Assembly: GCA_002323995.1 (NCBI GenBank)
Contig: DCQY01000004.1
Location: forward strand, 1-60,062
Direction: 5' to 3'
Length of the DNA: 60,062 bases
From: Akkermansiaceae bacterium UBA1506
Lineage (GTDB): Bacteria > Verrucomicrobiota > Verrucomicrobiia > Verrucomicrobiales > DEV007
The notes under the pieces are model-generated. The model was not told where the DNA came from, did no database searches, and saw only the letters and a program-made list of their open reading frames with translations. Position 1 is the stretch's first letter, and each line of letters begins with the position of its first letter. This document shows, one piece after another, positions 10,652 to 20,236 of this stretch. The position numbers and the translations under genes were made by a program.

Positions 10652-12037
10652 ATGAAGTCGTCCATCGAGTCTCCTTTCTCCAGTCGCAATCGTCGTTCCT
10701 TCCTTAAAACTTCCGCGGCCGGCTTATTTTCAGTCGTGCCGAGCAGCTACGTTTTTGGTACTAACAGTGCCAGTGGCGAACAGCCACCAAGTGGAAAGGT
10801 AAACGTGGCTGCCATCGGGATCGGCAATCAGGGTGGTTCCAATATCAGGTCGCTCAACAGCACCGGTCATTGCAACATTGTGGCCCTCTGCGATGTCGAT
10901 CTGAAAGGCAAGCACACGCAGAAAGCTCAGGAAGAACACCCCAACGCGAAGTGCTACACTGACTTCCGCGTGATGTTCGATGAGATGGCCGATGAGATTG
11001 ATGCAGTGCTTATAGCAACAGCTGACCATGCTCATTTCTGCCAGGCTATGCTAGCCATGTCGCTGGGTAAGCCGGTCTACGTTCAAAAGCCGTTGGCTCA
11101 TACCTTTGGTCAATGTGAGCGCCTCATGGAAATGGCTGAGCGAAGTGGTGTCGCCACCCAGATGGGTAATCAGGGCCACTCCGGAGCGAACTATTTTCAA
11201 TTCAAGGCCTGGACTGAAGCCGGGGTGATTAAGGACGTCACTCGTGTCACCGCCCACATGAACAACCCACGGCGTTGGCACGGCTGGGGAGCTTCTGTTG
11301 CGGAGTATCCAAGCGAGCCTCTTCCTGATGGAATGGATTGGGAGGCTTGGACCAGTTCGGCGGCGGAGCATCCTTTCAGTGCCAAGCTGCATCCGGCTGA
11401 ATGGCGCAGTTGGTACGACTATGGTTGCGGGGCATTTGGTGACTGGGGACCTCATATTCTCGATACTGCGCACCGTTTCCTTAAGCTCGGATTACCTACC
11501 AAGATTGAAGCCGTAAAGCGCGATCAACCCAACGATTTTGTCTATCCTCAAGCTTCGACTATTCGTTTTCACTTCCCCGAGCGTGGCGGAATGCCGCCGT
11601 GTGATGTGACCTGGTATGATGGCACTAAAAATAAGCCCGAAGTAGAGCCCGGGTTGGGTATTGAAGTGAAGGGGCCCGGTAAGGTCATTTACGGCAAAGA
11701 CCTTACCTTTCAGGGCGGCAGCCATGCTAGTCCTCTCGTGGTTGTGCCGAAGGAGAAGTATCTCGATATTCGCGAAACGCTTCCACGTATCAGCGGAAAG
11801 AATAGCGATCACTTCGAAAATTTTCTGCTCGCGTGCAAAGGGGAAGAGGAGACTCGCTCGCCATTTGCGGTATCCGGTCAACTCACTCAAGTGTTCACTC
11901 TTGGGATAATCGCTCAGCGTCTTGGTGGAACTCTCGACTTTGATCCCAAAACCCAAAAAATAACCAATCACGCAGAGGCACAGGCTTTACTTGATCCCGC
12001 CCCTCGCGCGGGCTGGGAGGAGTTCTACAATCTTTGA
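10652..12037 (+). CDS. TAT-exported Gfo/Idh/MocA family oxidoreductase (4 of 11), QKP variant
   Basis: 461 residues. TAT motif R-N-R-R-S-F-L-K at 12-19; nucleotide loop AAIGIGNQGG at ~53-62; lysine motif Y-V-Q-K-P-L-A-H-T beginning at 143; His in GAFGDWGPHILDTAHRFL. The tail 'LLDPAPRAGWEEFYNL' and 'DTAHRFLKLGLPTKIEA' closely match the gene at 13494 ('DFAHDFLKLGLPTTIEA'), so these two form a subgroup even though one has QKP and the other EKP. Middle gene of a three-paralogue run; substrate unknown. Confidence 0.9.
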   Translation: MKSSIESPFSSRNRRSFLKTSAAGLFSVVPSSYVFGTNSASGEQPPSGKVNVAAIGIGNQGGSNIRSLNSTGHCNIVALCDVDLKGKHTQKAQEEHPNAKCYTDFRVMFDEMADEIDAVLIATADHAHFCQAMLAMSLGKPVYVQKPLAHTFGQCERLMEMAERSGVATQMGNQGHSGANYFQFKAWTEAGVIKDVTRVTAHMNNPRRWHGWGASVAEYPSEPLPDGMDWEAWTSSAAEHPFSAKLHPAEWRSWYDYGCGAFGDWGPHILDTAHRFLKLGLPTKIEAVKRDQPNDFVYPQASTIRFHFPERGGMPPCDVTWYDGTKNKPEVEPGLGIEVKGPGKVIYGKDLTFQGGSHASPLVVVPKEKYLDIRETLPRISGKNSDHFENFLLACKGEEETRSPFAVSGQLTQVFTLGIIAQRLGGTLDFDPKTQKITNHAEAQALLDPAPRAGWEEFYNL

Positions 12038-12103
12038 GTCATCTGACAATGCTGCGGCTCCAGGATCTCCCGTTGAGCCATGAGAGCTACAAGATCATTA
12101 GTT

Positions 12104-13417
12104 ATGAAAAAGTTCACCCGTCGCGAGGTCGTCAAGTCCACTGCTGCTGTTAGCAGTTTCTTTATTCTTCCATCTGGTCTTCGAGCCAATTCTCCAAATA
12201 GCAGAATCTGCACCGCTCACATCGGAACTGGAGGAAAGGGGAGTACTGACACTAATTCTATCGGACAGCACGAAAACGTTGAAGTGCTTGGGCTCTGCGA
12301 TGTTGATGCAAAGCGTGGCAAGATTACTGAGAGGCTAGAAAAATACGCAAGCGCGAAGGCCTATCGGGACTATCGTGTGATGCTTGCTGAACTGGGCGAT
12401 AAGGTTGATGCGGTTTCAATCTCGACTCCTGACCACACTCATTATCCGGCTACCTTAGCAGCTATGGAAATGGGCAAGCACGTCTACACTCAGAAGCCAC
12501 TGACCCATAAGCTCTCTGAAGCACGCGAGCTCGCTGAACTGGCTGCAAAGAAGAAGCTCGCGACCCAGATGGGTATTCAGAACCAGTCCTCGCTTGCCTA
12601 TCGACTGACTCGTCAGTGGGTCCAGGACGGGATCCTTGGCAAGGTTAGTAAAGTTTATGTCTGGTCACACAAAAACTGGGGATACGATGGCGACCCTTAT
12701 GCTAAAGAAGATGCCGTACCAGAGGAGCTTGATTGGAATCTTTGGCTCGGAACCGCACCGGTTCGTCCTTACGTTGAGAAAGTATATCACCCTGGTAACT
12801 GGAGGAAGATTGTTGATTTCGGCTGCGGCACGCTCGGCGACATGGGGATTCACATCTTCGATACCCCGGTGAAATCTCTTGGGCTGCGCGATCCTATCTG
12901 GGTCGAGGCTGAGTGTCGGGAGCCTAACGGTTACGGGTTTCCAGAGCAGAACATGATGCGTTACGGTTTTGCGCCGACTGAATACACTACCGATAACTTC
13001 ACCTTCACTTGGTGGGATGGTAAAGGATCTCCGCGATTTGAAGGCAGCGAAGATTTGATTCTTCCTGAGGGAGAGAAGTTACCCTCACAGGGTGCCCTCT
13101 TTGTTGGTGAAGCTGGTCGCATGGTGCTACCTCATTGTAGTGCACCGAAGTTTTATCCGCGCTCGATTCTTCAGAATGCGGTGAAGCCGGATATCGGCCC
13201 AATGAATCACTATACCCAGTGGCTTGATGCCATTGAAGGGAAAGGTAGCACTGAAGCTGGTTTTGACTATGCCGGCCCGCTCGCTGAGATGCTTTGCTTA
13301 GGTGTTATTGCCGGCAACTTTCCTACCAAGCGCCTCGAATGGGATGCTAAGGCTATGAAGGTGGCCAATTTCGAAGCAGCTAACTCGATGATCGAGGGGG
13401 GATACCGTAAATTCTAA
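12104..13417 (+). CDS. TAT-exported Gfo/Idh/MocA family oxidoreductase (5 of 11), QKP variant
   Basis: 437 residues from ATG 12104, chosen because it puts the TAT motif F-T-R-R-E-V-V-K at residues 4-11; an ATG at 12080 would add eight residues. Nucleotide loop AHIGTGGKGS at ~38-47; Y-T-Q-K-P-L-T-H at 128-135; His in GTLGDMGIHIFDTP. The twin-Arg motif is weaker than in its neighbours (E-V-V instead of F-L-K). Last gene of the plus-strand trio; converges with the gene at 13494 across a hairpin. Confidence 0.88.
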   Translation: MKKFTRREVVKSTAAVSSFFILPSGLRANSPNSRICTAHIGTGGKGSTDTNSIGQHENVEVLGLCDVDAKRGKITERLEKYASAKAYRDYRVMLAELGDKVDAVSISTPDHTHYPATLAAMEMGKHVYTQKPLTHKLSEARELAELAAKKKLATQMGIQNQSSLAYRLTRQWVQDGILGKVSKVYVWSHKNWGYDGDPYAKEDAVPEELDWNLWLGTAPVRPYVEKVYHPGNWRKIVDFGCGTLGDMGIHIFDTPVKSLGLRDPIWVEAECREPNGYGFPEQNMMRYGFAPTEYTTDNFTFTWWDGKGSPRFEGSEDLILPEGEKLPSQGALFVGEAGRMVLPHCSAPKFYPRSILQNAVKPDIGPMNHYTQWLDAIEGKGSTEAGFDYAGPLAEMLCLGVIAGNFPTKRLEWDAKAMKVANFEAANSMIEGGYRKF

Positions 13418-13480
13418 CAGAGCCCTTGGGATCGTGAGCGCCCGTCCAAATTTAAGTGGTAGAAAGCGCCGGTTTTGACG

Positions 13481-13500
13481 GATCTAATGACGTTTAGATC
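13481..13500. terminator. Hairpin between convergent genes
   Basis: GATCTAA (13481-13487) and TTAGATC (13494-13500) form a perfect 7-bp stem with a 6-nt loop. It lies between the convergent genes ending at 13417 and 13494 and includes the stop codon of the minus-strand gene. There is no strong T tract on either side, so a terminator role is only plausible. Confidence 0.35.
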
Positions 13501-14906
13501 GCTTCGTAGAATCCCTCCCAACCGGAGCGGGGCGTCGGTCCGGCGAGAAGGTCGTTGGCAGCGGCATTGCCTTTGAACGTTTCTGTTTCCGGATCGAATT
13601 CGAGGCTTTCATTCAAATACTGGCAGATTACGCCTAGCAGGAGAACCTTGGTGAGAGGCGCGGCGACACTGAAGGGTGAATTTGTAGTGCCGTTACCGAG
13701 GCAAGCCTGAATGAAGCTGGTTTGGTGATTGAACTGAGGTCCGGGAACTTTTAAGTCGTCCTTGTATTTCATCATCTCATCCCGAGGATAGATTCGGGAT
13801 ACGCTGGCATGAGAGCCACGTTGAACAACGAAGGCACCATCTTTGCGATGAAGTAATGTTCCAGCTCCCCTGAGATCAGGAGATTTTTCTCCATCCCAGA
13901 ATTTCCGTGAGACTTCGGGAGCGCATTTTTCGTTGCTATCCTCCCAGATCATCTCGCAGGCAGGGAGCCCGTCCCCGCGTTCTGGAAAACGCATCGCAAG
14001 CTTTGAGATGAGCGGAAAAATTATCTGGTTATGATCAGCCATCTCGATGGCTTCAATCGTGGTTGGGAGACCCAGTTTGAGGAAGTCATGCGCGAAATCG
14101 ATGATGTGGGCGCCCCAATCACCGAGCATTCCGGCGCCGTATAGATGAAAACCACGCCAAGAAAAAGGGTGATATTTCGAACTGAAAGGCTTCATCTCTT
14201 TGGGTCCACACCAAAGGTCCCAATTGAGTGTTGCTGGTTTTGCTTCACCAGTTGGATATTGGTCTATTCTCTTGTTGCGATCCATGAACCAGAGGCCACC
14301 AGATTTCCAAGCCTCGATTTTGACGATGTCCTTAATGATGCCTTTGTTGACGAGTCGCTTAAACTGCTCGGAACCAGAGGAAGTGTGCCCCTGATTGCCC
14401 ATCTGGGTGACGACCTTGTATTTCTTTTCGGCCTGCATAAGCAAGTCCGCTTCGCGATAGGTATGCGTCAGTGGTTTTTCGACATAGACGTGTTTGCCCA
14501 ACTGCATCGCCGCAATCGCAGCGACGTAGTGAGTGTGATCGGGAGTCACGACACTCACAGCATCGATGTCTTTGCCCATCTTATCGAGCATGATGCGGAA
14601 GTCAGCGAATTGCTTCGCGCCCGGATACCTCTCTAAGTTTTTCTCAATGTTGCGAGCGTTTAAGTCGACGTCACAGAGTGCGACCGGTTGGGCGAACCCG
14701 TTGGTGCAGAGTCCAGGAATGACACTCGCTGCCCGTCCACCCACGCCAACACATCCGAGGTTGATCCGTTGACTCGGAGGGACATTTCCCTCGCCGTCGG
14801 GTTTGCCTAGTGCCAGATAGGAAGGCATGACCGAAAAGCCCAAAGCGGTGGTAGCAGACTTCCTTAACAAAGAGCGTCGCGAGGATTTGGTAGGTGGTGT
14901 TTTCAT
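13494..14906 (-). CDS. TAT-exported Gfo/Idh/MocA family oxidoreductase (6 of 11)
   Basis: 470 residues. TAT motif S-S-R-R-S-L-L-R-K at 8-16; nucleotide loop GCVGVGGRAA at ~51-60, where the last Gly of GxGxxG is Ala; Y-V-E-K-P-L-T-H-T at 141-149; His in GMLGDWGAHIIDFAHDF. The stop codon sits inside the hairpin at 13481-13500. It follows the paralogues at 16566 and 15012 on the same strand with a 105-nt gap that contains another hairpin. Closest in-window relative by tail sequence is the gene at 10652. Confidence 0.9.
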   Translation of the reverse strand: MKTPPTKSSRRSLLRKSATTALGFSVMPSYLALGKPDGEGNVPPSQRINLGCVGVGGRAASVIPGLCTNGFAQPVALCDVDLNARNIEKNLERYPGAKQFADFRIMLDKMGKDIDAVSVVTPDHTHYVAAIAAMQLGKHVYVEKPLTHTYREADLLMQAEKKYKVVTQMGNQGHTSSGSEQFKRLVNKGIIKDIVKIEAWKSGGLWFMDRNKRIDQYPTGEAKPATLNWDLWCGPKEMKPFSSKYHPFSWRGFHLYGAGMLGDWGAHIIDFAHDFLKLGLPTTIEAIEMADHNQIIFPLISKLAMRFPERGDGLPACEMIWEDSNEKCAPEVSRKFWDGEKSPDLRGAGTLLHRKDGAFVVQRGSHASVSRIYPRDEMMKYKDDLKVPGPQFNHQTSFIQACLGNGTTNSPFSVAAPLTKVLLLGVICQYLNESLEFDPETETFKGNAAANDLLAGPTPRSGWEGFYEAI

Positions 14907-14932
14907 TAGAGCGGGCTTTTTATGTGGGAATT

Positions 14933-14973
14933 AGCCAACCCCTGCTGGAACGCGGGGTCGGCAGAGGCTGGCT
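14933..14973. other. Imperfect stem-loop between two minus-strand oxidoreductase genes
   Basis: AGCCA (14933-14937) pairs with TGGCT (14969-14973). After one mismatch the stem continues with CC/GG and, after a second mismatch, CTGC/GCAG, for about 11 pairs with a 15-nt loop. It lies downstream of the stop at 15012 and upstream of the start at 14906. No T run follows in either direction, so it may be an RNA-processing or attenuation structure and not an intrinsic terminator. Confidence 0.3.
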
Positions 14974-15011
14974 TAAATAAAGCTTAAACTGGAGACAGCT
15001 CCGCATCAGGG

Positions 15012-16469
15012 TCACGCCAATTGCGGAACCGCGAAGGGCTCACGATAGTCTCGTTTGATGAGGCGCGGATCAGCACCTTCAGTTAGAACCCGGCCGCTAA
15101 CAGGGTTCACTTCGATGCTGCGACCAAGCTTGTATTCCGGAGATTCAATACCCCAGTCGAAGAGTTGGTTAGACTGCTCCATTCTAATCGTCCGCAGCAT
15201 CTCGTTGTCGCCGATCGCCTCGTCAATGGCTTTTGAGTTGGAGGAGGCTCCAGACATGTAGGATATGTTTGCAAGGTGTGCGACGGCTGAGGATTTCTCG
15301 GCATCAACGAGTTTTGATTGCAATCCCTCGGCGCTGCGAGAGCGAACTGCTGCTAGAAAATTCTCTTGGTGGGTCTTGCCTCCATCACCGGGAAACTTAT
15401 GAGTCTTGGTCTTGCCGTCTTCACCGACAACATACATACCACCACGTCCGCCACGGAGTTCGCCACCTTCGCACTTCACGACGATTCCTACGCGGATGCC
15501 GTCACGAACCGGGGACACGTTGCGCTCGGGTGTCAGTTTCATATCGTTCACCTCAATGATGCAAGGGACACCGGCTTGGGAATACCAAGTGGCAAGCATG
15601 TTTGGTGTCTCTCCGGCGTCATCCCAACCGAAACGTTCGCCAAAGCTGTTCACCTCTGCGGGTAGGGCAGGGTCTCCCAGAACCCAGCAGGCCATGTCAA
15701 TTTCATGAGGCGCCTGATTGCCGACATCACCGTTTCCGGTATTCCAAATCCAGTGCCAGTCATAATGGAATCGGGGACGATGCATCGGCTCGTCTTGGCA
15801 TGGTCCCAGCCAGAGATCGTAGTCGAGGGTTGTCGGTGGCTTGAGGGGAGCGCTCACCTTGTCGATCGTGGTGCGATTTCGCATGCAGACAGCGTGAACG
15901 GACAAAATTTTCCCGAGGTTACCTTCCTGAACGAACTGGATCCCGTCCTGAGGGCCGGGATCCGAACGGTTCTGAAAGCCGCCACCGATGATCTGGCCAT
16001 ACTTCTTTTCGGCCGCGACGAGTTGCTGACCTTCCCAAAGACTGTGGCTGACTGGCTTCTCGACGTAAACATCTTTGCCGGCGGCCATCGCGTCTATCGA
16101 CTGCAATGAATGCCAGTAATTGGGCGAACAGATGACAACGGCATCGACATCATCCCGTTCCAACACTTTTCGGTAGTCCTGTTCGTGGTCGGCCTTACTG
16201 ATATCGATATCTTTCTTTGCCGAACGTGCCACGAGCGCCTCCATCTGCGCAGTGTCAGGATCGCAAAGGACTGTGATGGCTGTATTCTTTGCTGCAGAGA
16301 AACGTTCAGTGAGACCGCCGGAGCGCCCGCCGCAACCAATAATGGCGAGGCGAACAGTTTCATTGGCGCCAAGGACAGAACTGCGCCCCGCCACGGAGAA
16401 TGAGAGTGCCGCGGCACCGGCGGAGCCAATAAATTTGCGTCGTGAATGGTTTTTGATGTTTAGATTCAT
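15012..16469 (-). CDS. TAT-exported Gfo/Idh/MocA family oxidoreductase (7 of 11)
   Basis: 485 residues from ATG 16469, selected because it places the TAT motif H-S-R-R-K-F-I-G at 8-15; the frame is open 72 nt further upstream but reads as non-signal sequence. Nucleotide loop AIIGCGGRSGG at ~42-52; Y-V-E-K-P-V-S-H-S at 135-143; the His motif is GDVGNQAPHEIDMACW. This 'NQAPHEID' version and the 'PNYWHS' motif separate it from the neighbouring 'PDHTH' proteins. The C-terminus has ~60 extra residues ('LFDWGIESPEYKLGRS'), seen in a distinct secreted subgroup. Confidence 0.9.
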   Translation of the reverse strand: MNLNIKNHSRRKFIGSAGAAALSFSVAGRSSVLGANETVRLAIIGCGGRSGGLTERFSAAKNTAITVLCDPDTAQMEALVARSAKKDIDISKADHEQDYRKVLERDDVDAVVICSPNYWHSLQSIDAMAAGKDVYVEKPVSHSLWEGQQLVAAEKKYGQIIGGGFQNRSDPGPQDGIQFVQEGNLGKILSVHAVCMRNRTTIDKVSAPLKPPTTLDYDLWLGPCQDEPMHRPRFHYDWHWIWNTGNGDVGNQAPHEIDMACWVLGDPALPAEVNSFGERFGWDDAGETPNMLATWYSQAGVPCIIEVNDMKLTPERNVSPVRDGIRVGIVVKCEGGELRGGRGGMYVVGEDGKTKTHKFPGDGGKTHQENFLAAVRSRSAEGLQSKLVDAEKSSAVAHLANISYMSGASSNSKAIDEAIGDNEMLRTIRMEQSNQLFDWGIESPEYKLGRSIEVNPVSGRVLTEGADPRLIKRDYREPFAVPQLA

Positions 16470-16565
16470 AGTAAAACAGAAGAGGTCTTTTTGGAAAACA
16501 ATAGTCCGACAAGCCACTCGCAGGTCGAGTGGCGTCTTCAACTTTGTTTTTTTGCGTCTTTTGGA

Positions 16566-17942
16566 TCAGCTCCAAAGATCTTCGCCATACTCCCATCCCT
16601 TGCGGACGGGTTCCTTCACGAGGGAGTTCAATTCGGGACGATTGGTGATTTTCATCTTCTTAGCGTCCCATTCGATCTTGCCACCGGCACGCATTGCCAT
16701 CACACCAAGGCAGGTGGTTTCAGCAAAAGGAGCCGCGTAGTCAAAGTTGGCTCCGGGCTCCGGCCCTTCGCCCTTGATGGCTTGAATCCACTCGCCAATA
16801 GGACCATCAGCTTTGACACGGGGGTATTTCTCGGCAGGGAAGCCAGCCTCTTTGAAAGCAATCATGTCCTCTTTACTGGTCAGGCGGGGATTATTGGAGC
16901 GGTTGTCGAGAAAGGCGGTCTTAGTGTCTCCGATAAAGAAGCTACCGGCGTTAGGGACTTCACCCCAACCCCAGTCTTTTGGCGTTTCAGGACGGTTAGT
17001 GCCATTGTGCCAATACATTGTGCACGGTTCCTTGGTGTCGCGCTTTTCGAATTCCCACTTCACCACGCTCGCCCTCGCAGCTACGCCTTCGGGCACATCC
17101 GTTTGGCTGACAAGTTCTGCAGAGATGGGATCGTAGAGGTCTAAAATCCAAACCGGGCCATCACCGATGTGGGGGAACCAGTCCCCAAGGATGCCGCTGC
17201 CGAAGTCGTAGTAACCGCGCCAAGTCAGTGGATGGAACAGGTCATTGTAGGGGAGGTCTGTCTCTACTGGTCCTACCCAAAGGTCCCAGTCGATGTGGGA
17301 GGGAACTTCCATGGCGGGCGGGGGAAACTGGTCGGGCATACGGAAGTAACGGCTGCCGTAGCTGGGGCCGGGACTCCAGCAGTGGACCTCGCGGACCTGA
17401 CCCAGAGTGTCAGCTTCATACCACTCTCGAAGGCTGCGGATACCGTCGTAAGTGTGACCCTGATTGCCCATCACGGTGACAACGCCATATTTTTCTTTGG
17501 CTTTTTGAAGCGTGCGCGCCTGCCAGATATTGTGCGTGAGTGGCTTTTGGGTGAAGACATGCTTGCCGCGCTGCATGGCCTCCATTGTCGCAGCAAAGTG
17601 GGTGTGATCCGGAGTGTTTATGCAAACAGCGTCAATATCGTCGCCGACCTTATCGAGCATCTCACGAAAATCGCTGAACTTTTTGGCTTTCTCGAGATGG
17701 GGAAAGTTCTTGGCGTGCTCGCCAAACTTTGTCTCGTCAATATCGCAGAGTGCGACCGTATTTTCGTTTTTGCTTGGGCCATAGGCCATCTTGGCAATCC
17801 CGCCTGCGCCGACGTGGGCAATATTGAGTTTGCTATTGGGTGCTGCCCCTGCCTTACCTATGAAGAAGTTTGGGAGAGTAGAGGAGGCTGCAACTGCGGC
17901 GGTTGACCGCTTGAGAAATGTGCGACGATTCGTTGATTTCAT
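16566..17942 (-). CDS. TAT-exported Gfo/Idh/MocA family oxidoreductase (8 of 11), QKP variant
   Basis: 458 residues from ATG 17942, which begins directly with the TAT region M-K-S-T-N-R-R-T-F-L-K-R; an upstream in-frame start would add a non-signal stretch. Nucleotide loop AHVGAGGIAK at ~42-51; F-T-Q-K-P-L-T-H-N at 130-138; His in GILGDWFPHIGDGPVW. First gene of the minus-strand trio 16566-15012-13494. The region between it and the gene at 15012 is under 100 nt. Sequence pattern places it with the gene at 9222. Confidence 0.9.
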   Translation of the reverse strand: MKSTNRRTFLKRSTAAVAASSTLPNFFIGKAGAAPNSKLNIAHVGAGGIAKMAYGPSKNENTVALCDIDETKFGEHAKNFPHLEKAKKFSDFREMLDKVGDDIDAVCINTPDHTHFAATMEAMQRGKHVFTQKPLTHNIWQARTLQKAKEKYGVVTVMGNQGHTYDGIRSLREWYEADTLGQVREVHCWSPGPSYGSRYFRMPDQFPPPAMEVPSHIDWDLWVGPVETDLPYNDLFHPLTWRGYYDFGSGILGDWFPHIGDGPVWILDLYDPISAELVSQTDVPEGVAARASVVKWEFEKRDTKEPCTMYWHNGTNRPETPKDWGWGEVPNAGSFFIGDTKTAFLDNRSNNPRLTSKEDMIAFKEAGFPAEKYPRVKADGPIGEWIQAIKGEGPEPGANFDYAAPFAETTCLGVMAMRAGGKIEWDAKKMKITNRPELNSLVKEPVRKGWEYGEDLWS

Positions 17943-18307
17943 GATCGAGGGTTCTGGTTGATGCTGGTGTTTTCTAATAAATACCCAGAGCGGGGTCAAT
18001 AAAGACAACCACAAAATTGAACATTGGGTCCGTTCTAAATCTGTCAGTGCAAGAATCTAAATGGCTACTGAGACGGTTGCAGGCACAGTTTTTTGGAATG
18101 CGAATTTGAGTGAGTGAGCCTAATTTACGACTCCCGATAGTATATTTGACCTCTATTGCTGGTATTCGACAATGAGATGCTTTCTAAGTTGCTTGATTAT
18201 TGTGCAATAAAACGACATGCTCCCCGTCCTTTATCGCGGAGCTAAAACCGCTTTACGATCTGTTTCAAGTGGGCATATCTAAGCAAACCTTAACGTAATC
18301 TAATATT
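17943..18307. other. Divergent intergenic region, no gene seen
   Basis: 365 nt between the oxidoreductase start at 17942 (minus) and the DoxX-like gene at 18308 (plus). It is visibly AT-richer than the flanks. I find no coding frame, tRNA or strong hairpin; it presumably holds promoters for both directions, but no convincing -35/-10 pair stood out. Confidence 0.4.
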
Positions 18308-18835
18308 TTGAAAAACGACTCTTCATCCCAACCCGGTTCTGACCTTGGTGGACTTTTCGCCTTCCTTTTGCTTCGCCTATGGCTTGCGCTGCGGGCGATC
18401 GTCACAGGAATTGAAAAATTTGCCGGGTCCAAGTCCAGCGAAGTTGCCGTGATGGTTGACGGCGAACCCAACAGCTATGGTCTGACATCGTCAGATTCTG
18501 ACAAGATCTACGGGCTCAGCTACTACAGCGGGATTCCCGAGGCTCTGGGAGACAAATTAAAGGCTGAGCCGCTTCTGCCAGGATTTGCCTTGGGTATTTT
18601 TGACGTCGTCCTCGGACCATTGCTTATCATCAGCGGATTGACTCTACTTCTTGGAGTGGCAACCCGGATCTCTCTCTTTGTGCAGGGATTGCTCTACTGC
18701 AGCCTGACAGTCGGTCTAATTCTCCTGAAACAGGATGGTGGTATTGCCTGGTTAGCCATCCACGTTCTTCTTATCGTCGTAGCTCTTATGAGTGTGAAGC
18801 ATAATCGCTTCCAGATTCTAGCCAAGAAACTGTAA
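18308..18835 (+). CDS. DoxX-like integral membrane protein
   Basis: 175 residues from a TTG start (no ATG is available before the conserved part). Hydrophobic segments lie at ~15-35 (F-A-F-L-L-L-R-L-W-L-A-L-R-A-I-V), ~93-115, ~118-138 and ~145-162, giving four membrane spans as in the DoxX/DoxD family. The insert between spans 1 and 2 ('DGEPNSYGLTSSDSDKIYG') is polar. DoxX proteins are small four-helix membrane proteins associated with redox or thiosulfate metabolism, with unclear biochemistry. It ends 24 nt before the oxidoreductase at 18860 and is likely co-transcribed with it. Confidence 0.65.
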   Translation: MKNDSSSQPGSDLGGLFAFLLLRLWLALRAIVTGIEKFAGSKSSEVAVMVDGEPNSYGLTSSDSDKIYGLSYYSGIPEALGDKLKAEPLLPGFALGIFDVVLGPLLIISGLTLLLGVATRISLFVQGLLYCSLTVGLILLKQDGGIAWLAIHVLLIVVALMSVKHNRFQILAKKL

Positions 18836-18859
18836 CCCAACCATCCTCCTCCGATAGAC

Positions 18860-20236
18860 ATGAGTGATCAAAACAACATCAAGCGACGCAACTTTCTAAA
18901 GCAAAGTTCCGTTGCAGGCGCCGGCCTTGTTCTTGGCGCTCCATCCATCCTCAGCGCGGAAGCTAAAAACGCGCCTTCAGACGAAATTCGTGTCGGCTTC
19001 ATTGGCTGTGGCAAGCAGCATGAAGTCCTTTTTGATGCGATGAAAGACATCCCCGGGATGCACTATGTCGCCGTTTGTGACATCATGAAGAATCGCCTTG
19101 GCGGTTCAGCGTCGCGGATAAAAAATATGTTCGGGAACACACCGGAGCGTTACTTTGACGCCGAAGAGATGCTGTCCAATGAGGATCTTGACGCGGTCTT
19201 CATCACTACTCCGGATTTCTGGCACTCTCCACACACCGTGATGGCACTTGAATCTGGTTGTCACGTCTATTGCGAAAAGATGATGTCCAATACTCTCGAA
19301 GGTGCCCGTGCTATGGTTAAGGCCATGGACGATACCGGGAAGTTGCTCCAGATCGGACATCAGCGTCGCAGTAACCCGCGTTATCTCTTCACCCTCGACG
19401 AGTTGATTAAAAAAGAGAAAATCTGCGGTCAGATTGTCAACATCAACGGTCAGTGGAATCGTGCTGTTGGTTCCTCCCAAGACATCAGCGTGAAGGAGTC
19501 AATTCTTCCCGACGAGCAAACCCTATTGAAATATGGATTCGACACGGGAGTAGAAGGGAAGCTTTCTCTTTCGGAATTGCGTCACCGCTTCCTTAACTGG
19601 AGAACCTACAAGGACCTCTCCGGTGGTCCAATTTCCGACCTTGGTGCCCACCAGATTGATATCTTTAACTGGTTTCTTGGGATGCAGCCGAAGTCGGTCA
19701 TGGCTTCCGGTGGTAGGAATTATTTCAAGAACCGTGAGCACTTTGACAATGTGATGTGTGTTTTCGACTACGATACTCCTGAAGGTGGTGCCCGTGCCTT
19801 TTACCAGGTTCTCACGACGACCTCCGCTGGCGGTGGTTACTACGAGTCGTTCATGGGCACCGACGGCACTGTCGAGATCTCGGAACGATCAGCCTACACC
19901 AACATCTACCGGGAATCGGGAGCTGAGCGCAGTTGGGATCCTCTCGTGCAGCGAGGTCTTCTCAAGAAAGTTGCTGCCGGTCAGGCCGCAGGTGGTGACG
20001 ACGCCATCGCAGCCTACGAATCGGCTCCCCCGGATCAGTATGAGCTACCCGGAGGCTTGAGCAAGCCACCGCACCAGCCTCATATTGAAAATTTTGTTGA
20101 ATCGGTTCGCGGCAATGCAACACTCACCTGCGACGGGCGCCACGCCCTCGAGTCGGAAGCCCCGATTTACTGGGTTAACCCGGCAGCAGAAAATCAGGAA
20201 ATTATCCAATTCACCGACGAGCACCTCCACGTATAA
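18860..20236 (+). CDS. Divergent TAT-exported Gfo/Idh/MocA protein with EKM in place of EKP (9 of 11)
   Basis: 458 residues. TAT motif I-K-R-R-N-F-L-K at 7-14. The nucleotide loop is FIGCGKQHE (~47-55), which lacks the last Gly. The lysine motif is Y-C-E-K-M-M-S-N-T (137-145): Lys is kept but Pro and the following Leu/Val-Thr-His are lost. The domain-2 His is retained in GPISDLGAHQIDIFNWF. 'TTPDFWHSPH' replaces PDHTH. Its stop overlaps the ATG of the lipoprotein gene by one base (TAATG), so the two are coupled. It may bind cofactor differently or have a specialised substrate. Confidence 0.88.
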   Translation: MSDQNNIKRRNFLKQSSVAGAGLVLGAPSILSAEAKNAPSDEIRVGFIGCGKQHEVLFDAMKDIPGMHYVAVCDIMKNRLGGSASRIKNMFGNTPERYFDAEEMLSNEDLDAVFITTPDFWHSPHTVMALESGCHVYCEKMMSNTLEGARAMVKAMDDTGKLLQIGHQRRSNPRYLFTLDELIKKEKICGQIVNINGQWNRAVGSSQDISVKESILPDEQTLLKYGFDTGVEGKLSLSELRHRFLNWRTYKDLSGGPISDLGAHQIDIFNWFLGMQPKSVMASGGRNYFKNREHFDNVMCVFDYDTPEGGARAFYQVLTTTSAGGGYYESFMGTDGTVEISERSAYTNIYRESGAERSWDPLVQRGLLKKVAAGQAAGGDDAIAAYESAPPDQYELPGGLSKPPHQPHIENFVESVRGNATLTCDGRHALESEAPIYWVNPAAENQEIIQFTDEHLHV